A stretch of 64,000 bases of DNA from Pseudotamlana agarivorans (GTDB lineage Bacteria > Bacteroidota > Bacteroidia > Flavobacteriales > Flavobacteriaceae). The notes below the pieces were generated by a model. It made no database searches, had not been told where the DNA came from, and saw only the letters and a list, made by a program, of their open reading frames with translations. Each line of letters begins with the position of its first letter. Position 1 is the stretch's first letter. Below are positions 8,290-16,358 of this stretch, one piece after another. The stretch is from positions 79,892 through 143,891 of the forward strand of contig NZ_JAHKPD010000007.1 of NCBI RefSeq assembly GCF_018860245.1, written 5' to 3'. A program made the translations under genes and the position numbers.

Positions 8290-9690
8290 ATGGACTCTCA
8301 GATACTAAAAATCCATCAGCAATTGGTGGATCAAGAAATTACTTGTACAGCACTTGTGCAAAGTAAATTAGACGCATTAAAGCAAAACACAAACAACACC
8401 GTAAACGCTTTGCTCGACGAAAAAGCCTTAGAATTGGCTGCGAAAGTTGATGCGAAAATTGCAAACGGTGAAACGATTGGTTTATTAGAAGGGATTCCTT
8501 TTGGTATTAAAGACGTGTACATGGTTCAAGGCACCATAACAACAGCCAGTTCAGATTTACTTAAAAACTATAAATCGGCATACACGGCTACAGCCATTCA
8601 AAAATTATTGGATGCTGGCGCGATTCCTTTAGTTAAAGAGAATTGTGATAGTTTCGGACACGGTTCTTCAAGTGAAAACACCATTTTCGGCGCCGTTAAA
8701 AACGCCATTAACCCAGATTTAGTGGGTGGTGGTTCCAGTGGTGGATCGGCCGTGAATGTGGCTAAAGATTATACCGTTTTTTCTATTGGAGGTGATACCG
8801 GTGGTTCTATTCGTCAGCCAGCAGGCTATAACAATGTTTACGGATTAAAACCAACTTACGGGCGCATTTCACGCTACGGTTTAATGGCTTACGCTTCGTC
8901 AACCGATTGTGTTGGCCCAATTGCTAAGTCTATTGAAGATATTCGCATCGTTTTAAACGCCATGAGCGGACAAGATGTGAAAGACCAAACGACTTACGCT
9001 TCCGCGGAAATTGATAAAGATGCGATTTCAACTTCAGAAAATATTAAAACCATTGGTTATTTCAAGAACTTCATTGAATCTGAAGCTATTGATGCTGAAG
9101 TGAAAGCGGATTTCTTAGCAGCCATCGAAAAAATAAAAGACAAAGGGATTGAAGTGAAAGCTTTAGATTTCTTTGAATCGAATACTTTAGTGTCCACATA
9201 TTATACACTCGCTATGGCGGAAACAGCTTCTAACCTGTCACGTTTAGACGGTACTAATTACGGCAACCGTATTGAAGCTGAAAATTTAAAAGAAACCTAC
9301 GCCGTAACCCGTTCTGAGAATTTTTCAGAAGAAACCAAACGTAGAATCGTTGGTGGAAACCAAGTCTTATCACAAGGGTTTTCAGATGAAATCTATTTAA
9401 AAGGTTTAGGCTTGAGAGATCAAATTTCAGAAAATTTCGAGAAAGATTTCAACGAAGTTGATATCATCCTGTCACCGGTAACGCCAAGCACACCACCTAA
9501 AATTGGAGATAGCCTGAAAGACCCTTTAGCCATGTATTTATCTGATGCTTATACCGTTGGATTTAGCTTGGGGCAACTGCCAACGCTAACCGTACCACAA
9601 GGCACAAGTACGGGTTTACAAATTACAGCCGCAAAAAATAATGACGAACTCGTTTTGAAGTTTGCTAACTTCTTAAAAGACACGATATAA
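8290..9690 (+). CDS. gatA: Asp/Glu-tRNA amidotransferase subunit A
   Basis: Amidase subunit of GatCAB, which releases ammonia from glutamine for conversion of Glu-tRNA(Gln) and Asp-tRNA(Asn). The 466-residue protein has the amidase signature with its Ser-cis-Ser-Lys triad: K74 in GIKD, S149 in GGGSSGGSA and nucleophile S173 in GGDTGGSIRQPAG, matching the spacing in characterised GatA. YGLKPTYGRISRYGL follows. The gene sits 3 nt after the GatC-like ORF, and its TAA overlaps the ATG of the GatB fusion (TAATG), so translation is probably coupled. A CGCTTCCGCGGAA copy of the dispersed palindrome lies inside it at 8997-9009. Confidence 0.96.
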   Translation: MDSQILKIHQQLVDQEITCTALVQSKLDALKQNTNNTVNALLDEKALELAAKVDAKIANGETIGLLEGIPFGIKDVYMVQGTITTASSDLLKNYKSAYTATAIQKLLDAGAIPLVKENCDSFGHGSSSENTIFGAVKNAINPDLVGGGSSGGSAVNVAKDYTVFSIGGDTGGSIRQPAGYNNVYGLKPTYGRISRYGLMAYASSTDCVGPIAKSIEDIRIVLNAMSGQDVKDQTTYASAEIDKDAISTSENIKTIGYFKNFIESEAIDAEVKADFLAAIEKIKDKGIEVKALDFFESNTLVSTYYTLAMAETASNLSRLDGTNYGNRIEAENLKETYAVTRSENFSEETKRRIVGGNQVLSQGFSDEIYLKGLGLRDQISENFEKDFNEVDIILSPVTPSTPPKIGDSLKDPLAMYLSDAYTVGFSLGQLPTLTVPQGTSTGLQITAAKNNDELVLKFANFLKDTI

Positions 9691-12600
9691 TGGAACTGGA
9701 GCAATTAAACGAGCTATTAAAAAAGCACGAATTAGAATTAGTAATCGGTCTGGAAACCCACGTTCGATTAAATACCAACACAAAATTATTCTGTTCTTGT
9801 GCAAATCAAGAAATAGAACAACCTAATCAAAATATATGTTCGGTTTGTACTGGGCAAATGGGTGTGTTACCATCAATTAACAAAGAAGCCATTACTAAGG
9901 CCATTTACTTTGGAAAAGCCGTAAAATCGACCTTTTCTAACGAAGTGATTTCTTGGGATAGAAAGCACTACGAATACCCAGACAACCCGAAAAACATACA
10001 AATCACACAGTTTCATAACCCTGTGATTCCTGACGGACAAGTATCGTGCTACCGTAATGATGGATCGCAGTTTACAGTGAATTTAACACAGGTTCATATT
10101 GAGGAAGATGCCGCTAAACTGATGCACGAAAAGAAAGTGTCGTTAGTTGATTTTAACAAAGCTGGTGTCCCTTTAATTGAAATTGTGACTGAACCTTGTA
10201 TTCGTCATATTGAAGATGCTTCAACTTATGCACAGTACATACAACGTATTGTTCAGAATTTAAAAATTTCTGAAGCTAACCTTGAAAAAGGTGAGTTTAA
10301 ATCTGATGTTTCTGTTTCGCTTCGTAAAAAACAAGATTATAATTTAAATCCGCGTACCGAAATTAAAAACTTAAACTCGTTTAAGTTTATGGTCGATGCC
10401 TTAAAGGAAGAAGTTGAAAAACAACTTAATTACTACATCGAGCACAAAGAATTTAGACCAGACCAAACTACGGTTTTATGGGATGCTGAATTGAAGCAAA
10501 CCAAAACCATGCGTAAAAAGGAATTTGAAGCCGATTACCGTTTTATTTCGGAACCAGATTTACCTTTTGTAAGCATTAAAGATGTGGTAGAATCGATTGA
10601 TGTAGATATTTCTACTTTACCTTTTGCTGTAGAATCTATTTTGATTAAAGGTGGGGTTTTACCCCAAGACGCCAAGTTTTTTACTGCCGATTCCTTACGT
10701 TCTGAAACTTTTGTGGCTATAAACAATGTGATTAAGGATCCGTCGTTTGTTGCCAAAACGCTAGTAAATAATATTGCTGCCGATGATTATTCTAGCATTC
10801 ACAATATTGAAAATCTGATTGAAATTTTTCAACTGTTTAAAGCTGAAAAAATCACATCAGTTTTAGTACAGAACGCCATTACTTCTTATTTAAAAGATAG
10901 AAACTTCGATTACAATACCTATTTTGATGAAAATACCATTTCTGAATCTCAGATTCAAGATGCGATTACCAAGGTTATTTCTGAAAACGAAGCCATTGCA
11001 AACGATATTAAATCGGGTAACCAAGGTAAAGCTGGAATTCTTGTTGGAAAAGTCATTGCCATTATTGGTAAAGGCGCTTCAGGAAAAGTAATTCGCGAAG
11101 GCATTTTATCTGCGCTTGCAGGGAATAATGACGGAAGACCGAAGACCGAAGACCGAAGTGCGCAACAACCAACAACCAATAACCAACAACCAACAACCAA
11201 AAGAGAAGAAGAGGTTTTACCTCAAATTCCTATCGTTATAAAAGACGACTATAGAACACACGTGATTTCAGAGGTTTCGGAAGCTCATATTTCTGAAAAA
11301 ATCACACTTTCAGGATGGGTTTCTAGTGTGCGTGACCACGGTGAATTGATGTTTATCGATTTACGCGATTCGAGCACGCAAATCTTCCAAGTGCGTTTAA
11401 GTAGAGAATCATTCCCTAACTTAGATGAATTGGTAAAACTCAAACCAGAATCGGTTATTACGGTTTCAGGTGTTGTGGTTCAGCGTAAAGAAGACGATTA
11501 TAACGCGGCTTTACGCACGGGTAAAATTGAATTGGAAGCTTCAGATTTAGAAATTTTAAACCTTTCTAAAACCCTGCCTTTTGAAATAAAACGCGCTACA
11601 AAAACGAATGAGAACGTTCGTTTTCAGTATAAATATTTAGACCATAGAAATGATGATGTACGTCGCGTGATTGTAAATCGCCACAAGGTGATTAAAATGA
11701 TGCGTGATATTCTAGACGATCAAGATTTCTTAGAAATTGAAACGCCTATTTTAAGTGCCGGAACCGATGAAGGCGCTCGTGAATTTATCGTGCCTACACG
11801 TAAACAAGCTGGTGCGTTCTACACCCTTCCGCAGGCACCTCAACAATTCAAACAAATGTTGATGGTTTCTGGTTATGAAAAATACTTTCAAATAGCACGT
11901 TGTTTTAGAGATGAAGATTCTCGTGGCGACCGTCAGCCAGAATTCACACAGTTGGATATTGAAATGGCCTACGGAAGCATGCAGCAAATCATTGATTTGA
12001 ACACTAATATGTTTAATGGTATTGTTCAGAAAATATATGGTAAAAAATGGATTTTACATCCGTTTGAAGTGATTACTTATAAAGAAGCGATGGACAGTTA
12101 CGGTTGTGACCGTCCGGATTTACGTTTCGGATTAAAACTTCAGGATATTACTGAAATCGTAAAAGATACCACCTTCCAAGTATTTAGTAAACCTATTGAA
12201 GAAGGCGGTATTGTAAAATGTATTAAAGTTTCTGCTGAAGAGCAAGGCAACAAACGTTTGTCTAAAGGTCAGATTGAAAAACTTACGGGTATTGCCCAAC
12301 AACACGGTTTAGGCGGACTGGCGTATATCATTGTGAATGAAAATGATTTACAATCGCCAATCATTAAATTTTTAGGTGAAGATATTGCTGCCGGAATCAT
12401 AAAAACCACAGACGCACAAGTTGGAGATATTGTATTCTTCTCTGCTGCCGATTATGCTACAGCCAACAAAGCTTTAGATGCGGTGCGTCAAGAATTAGGA
12501 AGCATGTTGCGTTTAATCAACCCTAAGGAATTAAGACCTGCTTGGGTGGTTGATTTCCCAATGTTTGAAAAAACAGATGAGGGTAACTGGACCTTTACGC

Positions 12601-13031
12601 ACAACCCATTCTCTATGCCTGCTATTTATGATTTAGACAAGCACATGAACGGTAAAGAGGAAGAAATTGGTAGCATTATCGCCCAGCAATACGATTTAAT
12701 CTTAAACGGTTATGAAATTGGTGGCGGTTCCGTCCGTGCACACAAACCAGAAATTTTGGAAGCCACATACAAAAACATGGGCTACAACAAAGAAGAAATG
12801 ATGAGGAGTGTGGGCACCATGTATAAAGCCTTCCATTACGGCGCACCACCACACGGCGGTATCGCTTGGGGTGTAGACCGTTTGATGATGATTTTAGAGA
12901 AAAAAGCTTCGATTAGAGAGGTTATGGCCTTCCCTAAAACAGGAACCAGTGAAGACTTGCTATTTGGCGCACCTTCATTATTATCTGATAAAAAAGTAGA
13001 AGAAATGAATGTTAAGGTGATGAAAAAGTAA
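9690..13031 (+). CDS. gatB-aspS: GatB-aspartyl-tRNA synthetase fusion protein
   Basis: One open frame of 1113 codons joins two enzymes. Residues 1-~478 are GatB: zinc cysteines C35, C37, C50 and C53, WDRKHYEYPDNPKNIQITQ (89-107), and a GatB/YqeY tail with GKAGILVGKVIAIIGKGASGK. Residues ~479-518 are a low-complexity linker. Residues ~519-1113 are a bacterial AspRS: OB-fold (GWVSSVRDHGELMFIDLRD), class II motif 2 (FRDEDSRGDRQPEFTQ, 739-754), GAD insertion (~815-940) and motif 3 (GGIAWGVDRL, 1056-1065). His550 follows RD in the OB-fold, where non-discriminating AspRSs often have His. The fusion places Asp-tRNA synthesis beside the amidating enzyme. The linker DNA is heptad repeat. Confidence 0.95.
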   Translation: MELEQLNELLKKHELELVIGLETHVRLNTNTKLFCSCANQEIEQPNQNICSVCTGQMGVLPSINKEAITKAIYFGKAVKSTFSNEVISWDRKHYEYPDNPKNIQITQFHNPVIPDGQVSCYRNDGSQFTVNLTQVHIEEDAAKLMHEKKVSLVDFNKAGVPLIEIVTEPCIRHIEDASTYAQYIQRIVQNLKISEANLEKGEFKSDVSVSLRKKQDYNLNPRTEIKNLNSFKFMVDALKEEVEKQLNYYIEHKEFRPDQTTVLWDAELKQTKTMRKKEFEADYRFISEPDLPFVSIKDVVESIDVDISTLPFAVESILIKGGVLPQDAKFFTADSLRSETFVAINNVIKDPSFVAKTLVNNIAADDYSSIHNIENLIEIFQLFKAEKITSVLVQNAITSYLKDRNFDYNTYFDENTISESQIQDAITKVISENEAIANDIKSGNQGKAGILVGKVIAIIGKGASGKVIREGILSALAGNNDGRPKTEDRSAQQPTTNNQQPTTKREEEVLPQIPIVIKDDYRTHVISEVSEAHISEKITLSGWVSSVRDHGELMFIDLRDSSTQIFQVRLSRESFPNLDELVKLKPESVITVSGVVVQRKEDDYNAALRTGKIELEASDLEILNLSKTLPFEIKRATKTNENVRFQYKYLDHRNDDVRRVIVNRHKVIKMMRDILDDQDFLEIETPILSAGTDEGAREFIVPTRKQAGAFYTLPQAPQQFKQMLMVSGYEKYFQIARCFRDEDSRGDRQPEFTQLDIEMAYGSMQQIIDLNTNMFNGIVQKIYGKKWILHPFEVITYKEAMDSYGCDRPDLRFGLKLQDITEIVKDTTFQVFSKPIEEGGIVKCIKVSAEEQGNKRLSKGQIEKLTGIAQQHGLGGLAYIIVNENDLQSPIIKFLGEDIAAGIIKTTDAQVGDIVFFSAADYATANKALDAVRQELGSMLRLINPKELRPAWVVDFPMFEKTDEGNWTFTHNPFSMPAIYDLDKHMNGKEEEIGSIIAQQYDLILNGYEIGGGSVRAHKPEILEATYKNMGYNKEEMMRSVGTMYKAFHYGAPPHGGIAWGVDRLMMILEKKASIREVMAFPKTGTSEDLLFGAPSLLSDKKVEEMNVKVMKK
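11133..11201. repeat. heptad repeats coding for the GatB-AspRS linker
   Basis: Three exact GAAGACC units (11134-11154) are followed by GAAGTGCG and five CAACAAC-type units (11163-11197; the third is CAATAAC). They are translated as the linker around residues 481-503 (DGRPKTEDRS, then AQQPTTNNQQPTT). The second set is the same kind of repeat as the intergenic tract at 6013-6068. Confidence 0.85.
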
Positions 13032-13064
13032 TTTAGAATTCACTTTTATGTTTTTATAGAATTA

Positions 13065-13095
13065 AAGCTTCAAATTATTTTGAGGCTTTTTTTTT
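13065..13095 (+). terminator. Rho-independent terminator after gatB-aspS
   Basis: AAGCTTCAAA and TTTGAGGCTT enclose a 4-nt loop and run into nine T. It closes the gatC-gatA-gatB/aspS cluster and separates it from the accessory island. Confidence 0.9.
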
Positions 13096-13185
13096 ACGTG
13101 TATTATAAAATTGTAATATATTGCTTACCATATTAAGTTGACGCGATACAATAAGCACCTAAGCAACTTTTCCAGCAGCAAAAAA

Positions 13186-13887
13186 ATGAGTGTAAAGGCA
13201 AAGATTATAATTGACAAAAAAGAAATAAACGTACTCTGGTACAACTTCAAGTTTAACCAAGAGGCTGATTATAACGGGAGACCCTCACAAAAACCGGTTT
13301 TCTCTGGTTTACAATTAAAAATTGAAACGAGAAAAGATCTAAATTTAGCCGATTGGTCTTTTGCCCCTGATGAAACCAAGCAATTAGAACTACACATATA
13401 CCCCATAATTTTGGGAGGTAAAACTCGTAAACTCTACTTTTATGACAGTCATTTGGTTTACTGGAACAACAGCTTTACATCTATTGGGAATGAACCCATG
13501 TCTGAAACGCTCCATATTACAGCTGCAGGAGTGGAAGATTCTAATTCTGAAGGGGTTTATTCTGCTAATTGGAGAAAGACATATCCTCAGCAACAAACTC
13601 AGCCCACTATTATTAAAAATGAGAAGAAAGTAACCAACTTCATTATAACCAATGTTAATAATGAAGAAATTCAGGATTATAAAAAAAATGACATTATTAT
13701 TCTAAACATTGAAACTCAAAATCGTATTGGAGATGTAGTAAACGTGAATTTAGATGACGCCGAATACGACTTTGAATACAACGGTAATTTAGTCATTGAT
13801 AATACCATTAGCAACATTGTTATTAGTAATGATTTAGAACAACTTGAATTAAAAGTTGTAGAACAAAAATCAAAACATCATGGTTAA
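13186..13887 (+). CDS. type VI secretion tube protein TssD (Hcp-like) with C-terminal extension
   Basis: Residues 1-~135 match the Bacteroidota TssD/Hcp tube family: VLWYNFKFNQEADYNGRPS (16-34), a middle LADWSF segment, KLYFYDSHLVYWNNSFTSIGNEPMSETLHITA (82-113) and a terminal NWRKTYP. TssD hexamers stack into the T6SS tube and can carry effectors. A second domain follows (~146-228; FIITNVNNEEIQDYKKNDIIIL..), probably an Ig-like fold, which plain TssD lacks and which suggests a specialised cargo carrier. The start at 13186 gives the family N-terminus; a TTG 48 bp upstream is less likely. The last 8 bp overlap the peptidase gene. Base composition is visibly more AT-rich than gatA/gatB. Confidence 0.8.
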   Translation: MSVKAKIIIDKKEINVLWYNFKFNQEADYNGRPSQKPVFSGLQLKIETRKDLNLADWSFAPDETKQLELHIYPIILGGKTRKLYFYDSHLVYWNNSFTSIGNEPMSETLHITAAGVEDSNSEGVYSANWRKTYPQQQTQPTIIKNEKKVTNFIITNVNNEEIQDYKKNDIIILNIETQNRIGDVVNVNLDDAEYDFEYNGNLVIDNTISNIVISNDLEQLELKVVEQKSKHHG

Positions 13888-15007
13888 ACTAAAGGAAACT
13901 GGTTTCAGAATAACTTTTGAAGATGGAGAAACCTTAACAAAGTATCTACAACCCATTAATGAAAATCAACCTTTCAAGATTGAATTTAAAGCATCAAGCA
14001 ATGACATTAAAGAAGGCACATTTGGTTTTGACACCATACCAAGCGAAAACATTGTAGAATCTGACTACGAAAAATTAAAAAATGAATATAAACCACTTTC
14101 TGAAAAAATACTTGGAGAAGAATACATCCCTAATTGGATAAGTATAAGGAAAGATCAAACTATTGAGCTGGACTTAGACTGGAAAAAGAAAAACAAAGCA
14201 GAACAATATGAAACTATCGCTTTTGAAAATCATAAGGACTTTACCTTTGAGCCAGAAAATTTGAAAGATGCGAAAAAAGTAGCTATTACTTGTATAAACG
14301 ACAATCCAAACCCAGTTCAATTACTCATAAAAACAGATAACGAATTAATTGTTGGAGCATTAAACATTTTTTATCCTAAACCTAAGACCATCGACCTTGA
14401 ATGGTGCTTTGTGGAAATTCAGGGTACTGAAAAAGACGAAAAAATACTCTTAAATAAAATTGGGAAAATATTATTAGAAAACTACCTTAAAAAAGGATTA
14501 AATCCTGCACTAATAGATATTAATATTAAAAACAATGAAGCTAAATTAATAGATATTAGCACAGATGCCATAAAGCTGAAAGAACATGGCTATTTAAAAA
14601 AACACCCAACAATTGGAAATTATATTGAGCGTAGTAAAAAAAGTATTATTTTAAGTTTCGTTAGCAACAAAAACAAAGAAGATAAAAATAAATTAACTGT
14701 TTATTTTATCAATCAAAAATGCATAAATACTTCAGATATTAAAGAAGACGGAACTTTTAAAATGGCAGGTGGCGTGTCTCCAACAGGTACTGGCACAGCT
14801 TATTTGGTATTAGATAATGGTGGAAATATTAAATCTGAAAATATCATACACGAGGTAATGCACGCTTTAGGATTAAACCATTCATTTTCAGATACCCACA
14901 GATTTAAAGACACAAAAACCGATAACTATATGGACTACGAAAACAACAAAAAACACACTTATAAATGGCAATGGAAAAAACTGCATGAATATTCTAAATT
15001 ACAATAA
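13880..15007 (+). CDS. metzincin-like zinc metallopeptidase, putative T6SS effector
   Basis: This 375-residue protein has the full metzincin zinc motif HEVMHALGLNH (H324, E325, H328, G331, H334) and a probable Met-turn M351 in DNYMDY, so a C-terminal zinc endopeptidase is likely. Residues 1-~120 (beginning TGFRITFEDGETLTKYLQPIN) form no fold that I recognise and may dock to the carrier. There is no signal peptide, as expected for a T6SS cargo. The start codon lies inside the TssD gene (8-bp overlap) and a lipoprotein gene begins 1 nt after the stop. I infer an antibacterial effector from this context; no homologue is recognised from memory. Confidence 0.75.
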   Translation: MVKLKETGFRITFEDGETLTKYLQPINENQPFKIEFKASSNDIKEGTFGFDTIPSENIVESDYEKLKNEYKPLSEKILGEEYIPNWISIRKDQTIELDLDWKKKNKAEQYETIAFENHKDFTFEPENLKDAKKVAITCINDNPNPVQLLIKTDNELIVGALNIFYPKPKTIDLEWCFVEIQGTEKDEKILLNKIGKILLENYLKKGLNPALIDINIKNNEAKLIDISTDAIKLKEHGYLKKHPTIGNYIERSKKSIILSFVSNKNKEDKNKLTVYFINQKCINTSDIKEDGTFKMAGGVSPTGTGTAYLVLDNGGNIKSENIIHEVMHALGLNHSFSDTHRFKDTKTDNYMDYENNKKHTYKWQWKKLHEYSKLQ

Positions 15008-15008
15008 A

Positions 15009-15677
15009 ATGCGTTATCTATATATTTTACTAATAAGCTTTTTTTTTGCTGGTTGCTCTTCTATACCTAAAGAATATTTATCTAACAACCATTCTTGTCA
15101 TTATAATAATGTCATTTTTAACATCAGCAATGAAGAATTAGTCCTTAATCCGAATATTTTAAAACAATTAAAAAACAAACAAGAAAGTATAATTTTAGTT
15201 GATAATGAAAATTACCAAAATAGATTTTCTAATTTATCTAGTTCAAAAATAATTAATTACCAAACTAATAAAAAGCTAGACATCGCTAAGTGGATTGTTT
15301 ATCAAAAAAATGGAATTATTGAATCTTCTGAATTTATTTATCTTAATGGTACAAAATCCATATTTAAGGAATATCATTATAATGAAAAAGGCAATATTAC
15401 CAAAATTATAGACCATGAAAAAGGATATAATATCTGCTGGGCAGAAGCTATAGAAATTGTAAAACACGTAGCAAAAATAGACATTGAAAAGTATGAAGTC
15501 ACTGCTTATAACCTATCTCGCGTAGATTTAAATGAATTTCCAAACGAAAAACCACAATGGGCGATTTCACTTTCTAGCAACAAGGCATACGAACGCAAAG
15601 ACACCAAAGTATACTGGATTGATGGTGTAACAGGTGTATTTTTAAAAACGACCAAAATCATAACTACTCACGATTAA
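15009..15677 (+). CDS. lipoprotein with PepSY-like domain, putative immunity protein
   Basis: The protein (222 residues from the ATG at 15009) begins with a lipoprotein signal, ISFFFAGC, with lipidated Cys16. Residues ~105-137 resemble toxin-associated repeats (EFIYLNGTKSIFKEYHYNEKGNITK). Residues ~140-215 look like a PepSY domain: an AEAIEIVKHVAKID helix, then a strand PQWAISL and the terminal YWIDGVTGVFLKT. PepSY domains occur in peptidase propeptides and are thought to inhibit peptidases. Placed 1 nt after a zinc peptidase gene and exported to the periplasmic face, it is a strong candidate immunity protein. The frame also opens 24 bp upstream within the peptidase gene, but the lipobox argues for 15009. 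Confidence 0.65.
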   Translation: MRYLYILLISFFFAGCSSIPKEYLSNNHSCHYNNVIFNISNEELVLNPNILKQLKNKQESIILVDNENYQNRFSNLSSSKIINYQTNKKLDIAKWIVYQKNGIIESSEFIYLNGTKSIFKEYHYNEKGNITKIIDHEKGYNICWAEAIEIVKHVAKIDIEKYEVTAYNLSRVDLNEFPNEKPQWAISLSSNKAYERKDTKVYWIDGVTGVFLKTTKIITTHD

Positions 15678-15810
15678 TGTTAGTAAGCCAGCCTTGTTTT
15701 GAGCTTCAGTTCATTCTGAGCCTATTTTGAGGTAAACAACGCCGAATAAGTGAAATATTTCGACATAAAAAAACATAAGTTGTTCGTTTCATTAAAAGCA
15801 AATAACAAAA

Positions 15811-15828
15811 GTAAACACTTAAATTTAC
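15811..15828. promoter_or_regulatory. operator palindrome 1 (GTAAA-N8-TTTAC)
   Basis: Perfect 5-bp half-sites separated by 8 bp. It is the first of three identical-format sites whose starts are exactly 32 bp apart (15811, 15843, 15875), upstream of the HTH gene. Confidence 0.75.
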
Positions 15829-15835
15829 TTTTTTA

Positions 15836-15843
15836 TATATTTG
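15836..15843 (+). promoter_or_regulatory. -7 promoter box TATATTTG of the HTH/Fic operon
   Basis: Exact TAnnTTTG match 53 bp upstream of the start codon. Its last base is the first base of operator 2, so a bound repressor would block it. Confidence 0.6.
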
Positions 15844-15860
15844 TAAACAAATAAGGTTAC
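15843..15860. promoter_or_regulatory. operator palindrome 2 (GTAAA-N8-GTTAC)
   Basis: Same format as its neighbours with one half-site mismatch (GTTAC for TTTAC). It begins at the end of the promoter box. Confidence 0.7.
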
Positions 15861-15874
15861 ATTTTTTTAGTTTT

Positions 15875-15892
15875 GTAAACTTAAAAATTTAC
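15875..15892. promoter_or_regulatory. operator palindrome 3 (GTAAA-N8-TTTAC)
   Basis: Perfect half-sites; it ends 4 bp before the ATG at 15897, over the expected ribosome-binding region. Confidence 0.75.
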
Positions 15893-15896
15893 ACAG

Positions 15897-16358
15897 ATGA
15901 GGAATAAGCGAAAACTTTTAATTGAGCAATTGGATCAAAAACTACAACCATTCTCTGAAAGCAGAAAAGTCCTAGTTCCAGAACGTGGCTGGATAAACAC
16001 GATCCGAACGACACTGAACATGACCATGGCTCAACTTGGCTCCAAACTAAATATTACAAGACAAGGTGTTAATAGAATTGAAGAAAGCGAAGCTAATGGC
16101 ACGATAACCCTCAATTCCCTAAAAGGTGTAGCCAAGGCAATGGATTTAAAGTTGGTATACGCATTAGTTCCCGAAAATGGGACTATTGACGAATTCATCC
16201 AGGTAAAAGCAGATGAATTGGCAGAAAAAATAGTGTTACGAACCAATCAAAACATGAAATTAGAGAACCAAGGCATTGGGGATGAGAAGATAGCCAAAAC
16301 CATAAAAGAACTGTCCAATGAAATAAAACGAGAGATGAGAAAGTCATTATGGGACTAG
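15897..16358 (+). CDS. HTH antitoxin/repressor, 'mobile mystery protein A' family
   Basis: The protein (153 residues) has an Xre-type helix-turn-helix at ~40-90 (MTMAQLGSKLNITRQGVNRIEESE, then LKGVAKAMDLKLVYALVP). The flanks (KLQPFSESRKVLVPERGWINTIR) and the following Fic gene fit the 'mobile mystery protein A' family, named for recurring on mobile DNA. It probably represses its own operon through the three palindromes upstream and neutralises the Fic partner, whose start codon lies inside its last 10 bp. Assignment is from recognised motifs and pairing; antitoxin function is inferred. Confidence 0.8.
   Translation: MRNKRKLLIEQLDQKLQPFSESRKVLVPERGWINTIRTTLNMTMAQLGSKLNITRQGVNRIEESEANGTITLNSLKGVAKAMDLKLVYALVPENGTIDEFIQVKADELAEKIVLRTNQNMKLENQGIGDEKIAKTIKELSNEIKREMRKSLWD

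Noticed and set aside
10955-11200. Antisense frame over the GatB-AspRS linker rich in Val/Gly/Cys/Trp/Leu
   Set aside because: Its sequence is only the heptad repeat read backwards, a low-complexity artefact.
11133-11201. GatB-AspRS linker as a functional domain
   Set aside because: It is short, low in complexity and formed by tandem repeats; a flexible spacer is the better reading.
9690-13031. GatB-AspRS fusion as an assembly or frameshift artefact
   Set aside because: The frame is continuous through the junction, both enzymes are complete, and no start codon with a promoter box was seen before the AspRS part.
15811-15892. Evenly spaced repeats that might be a CRISPR array
   Set aside because: Only three 18-bp units with 14-bp gaps, no cas genes, and the units overlap a promoter; an operator array explains them better.
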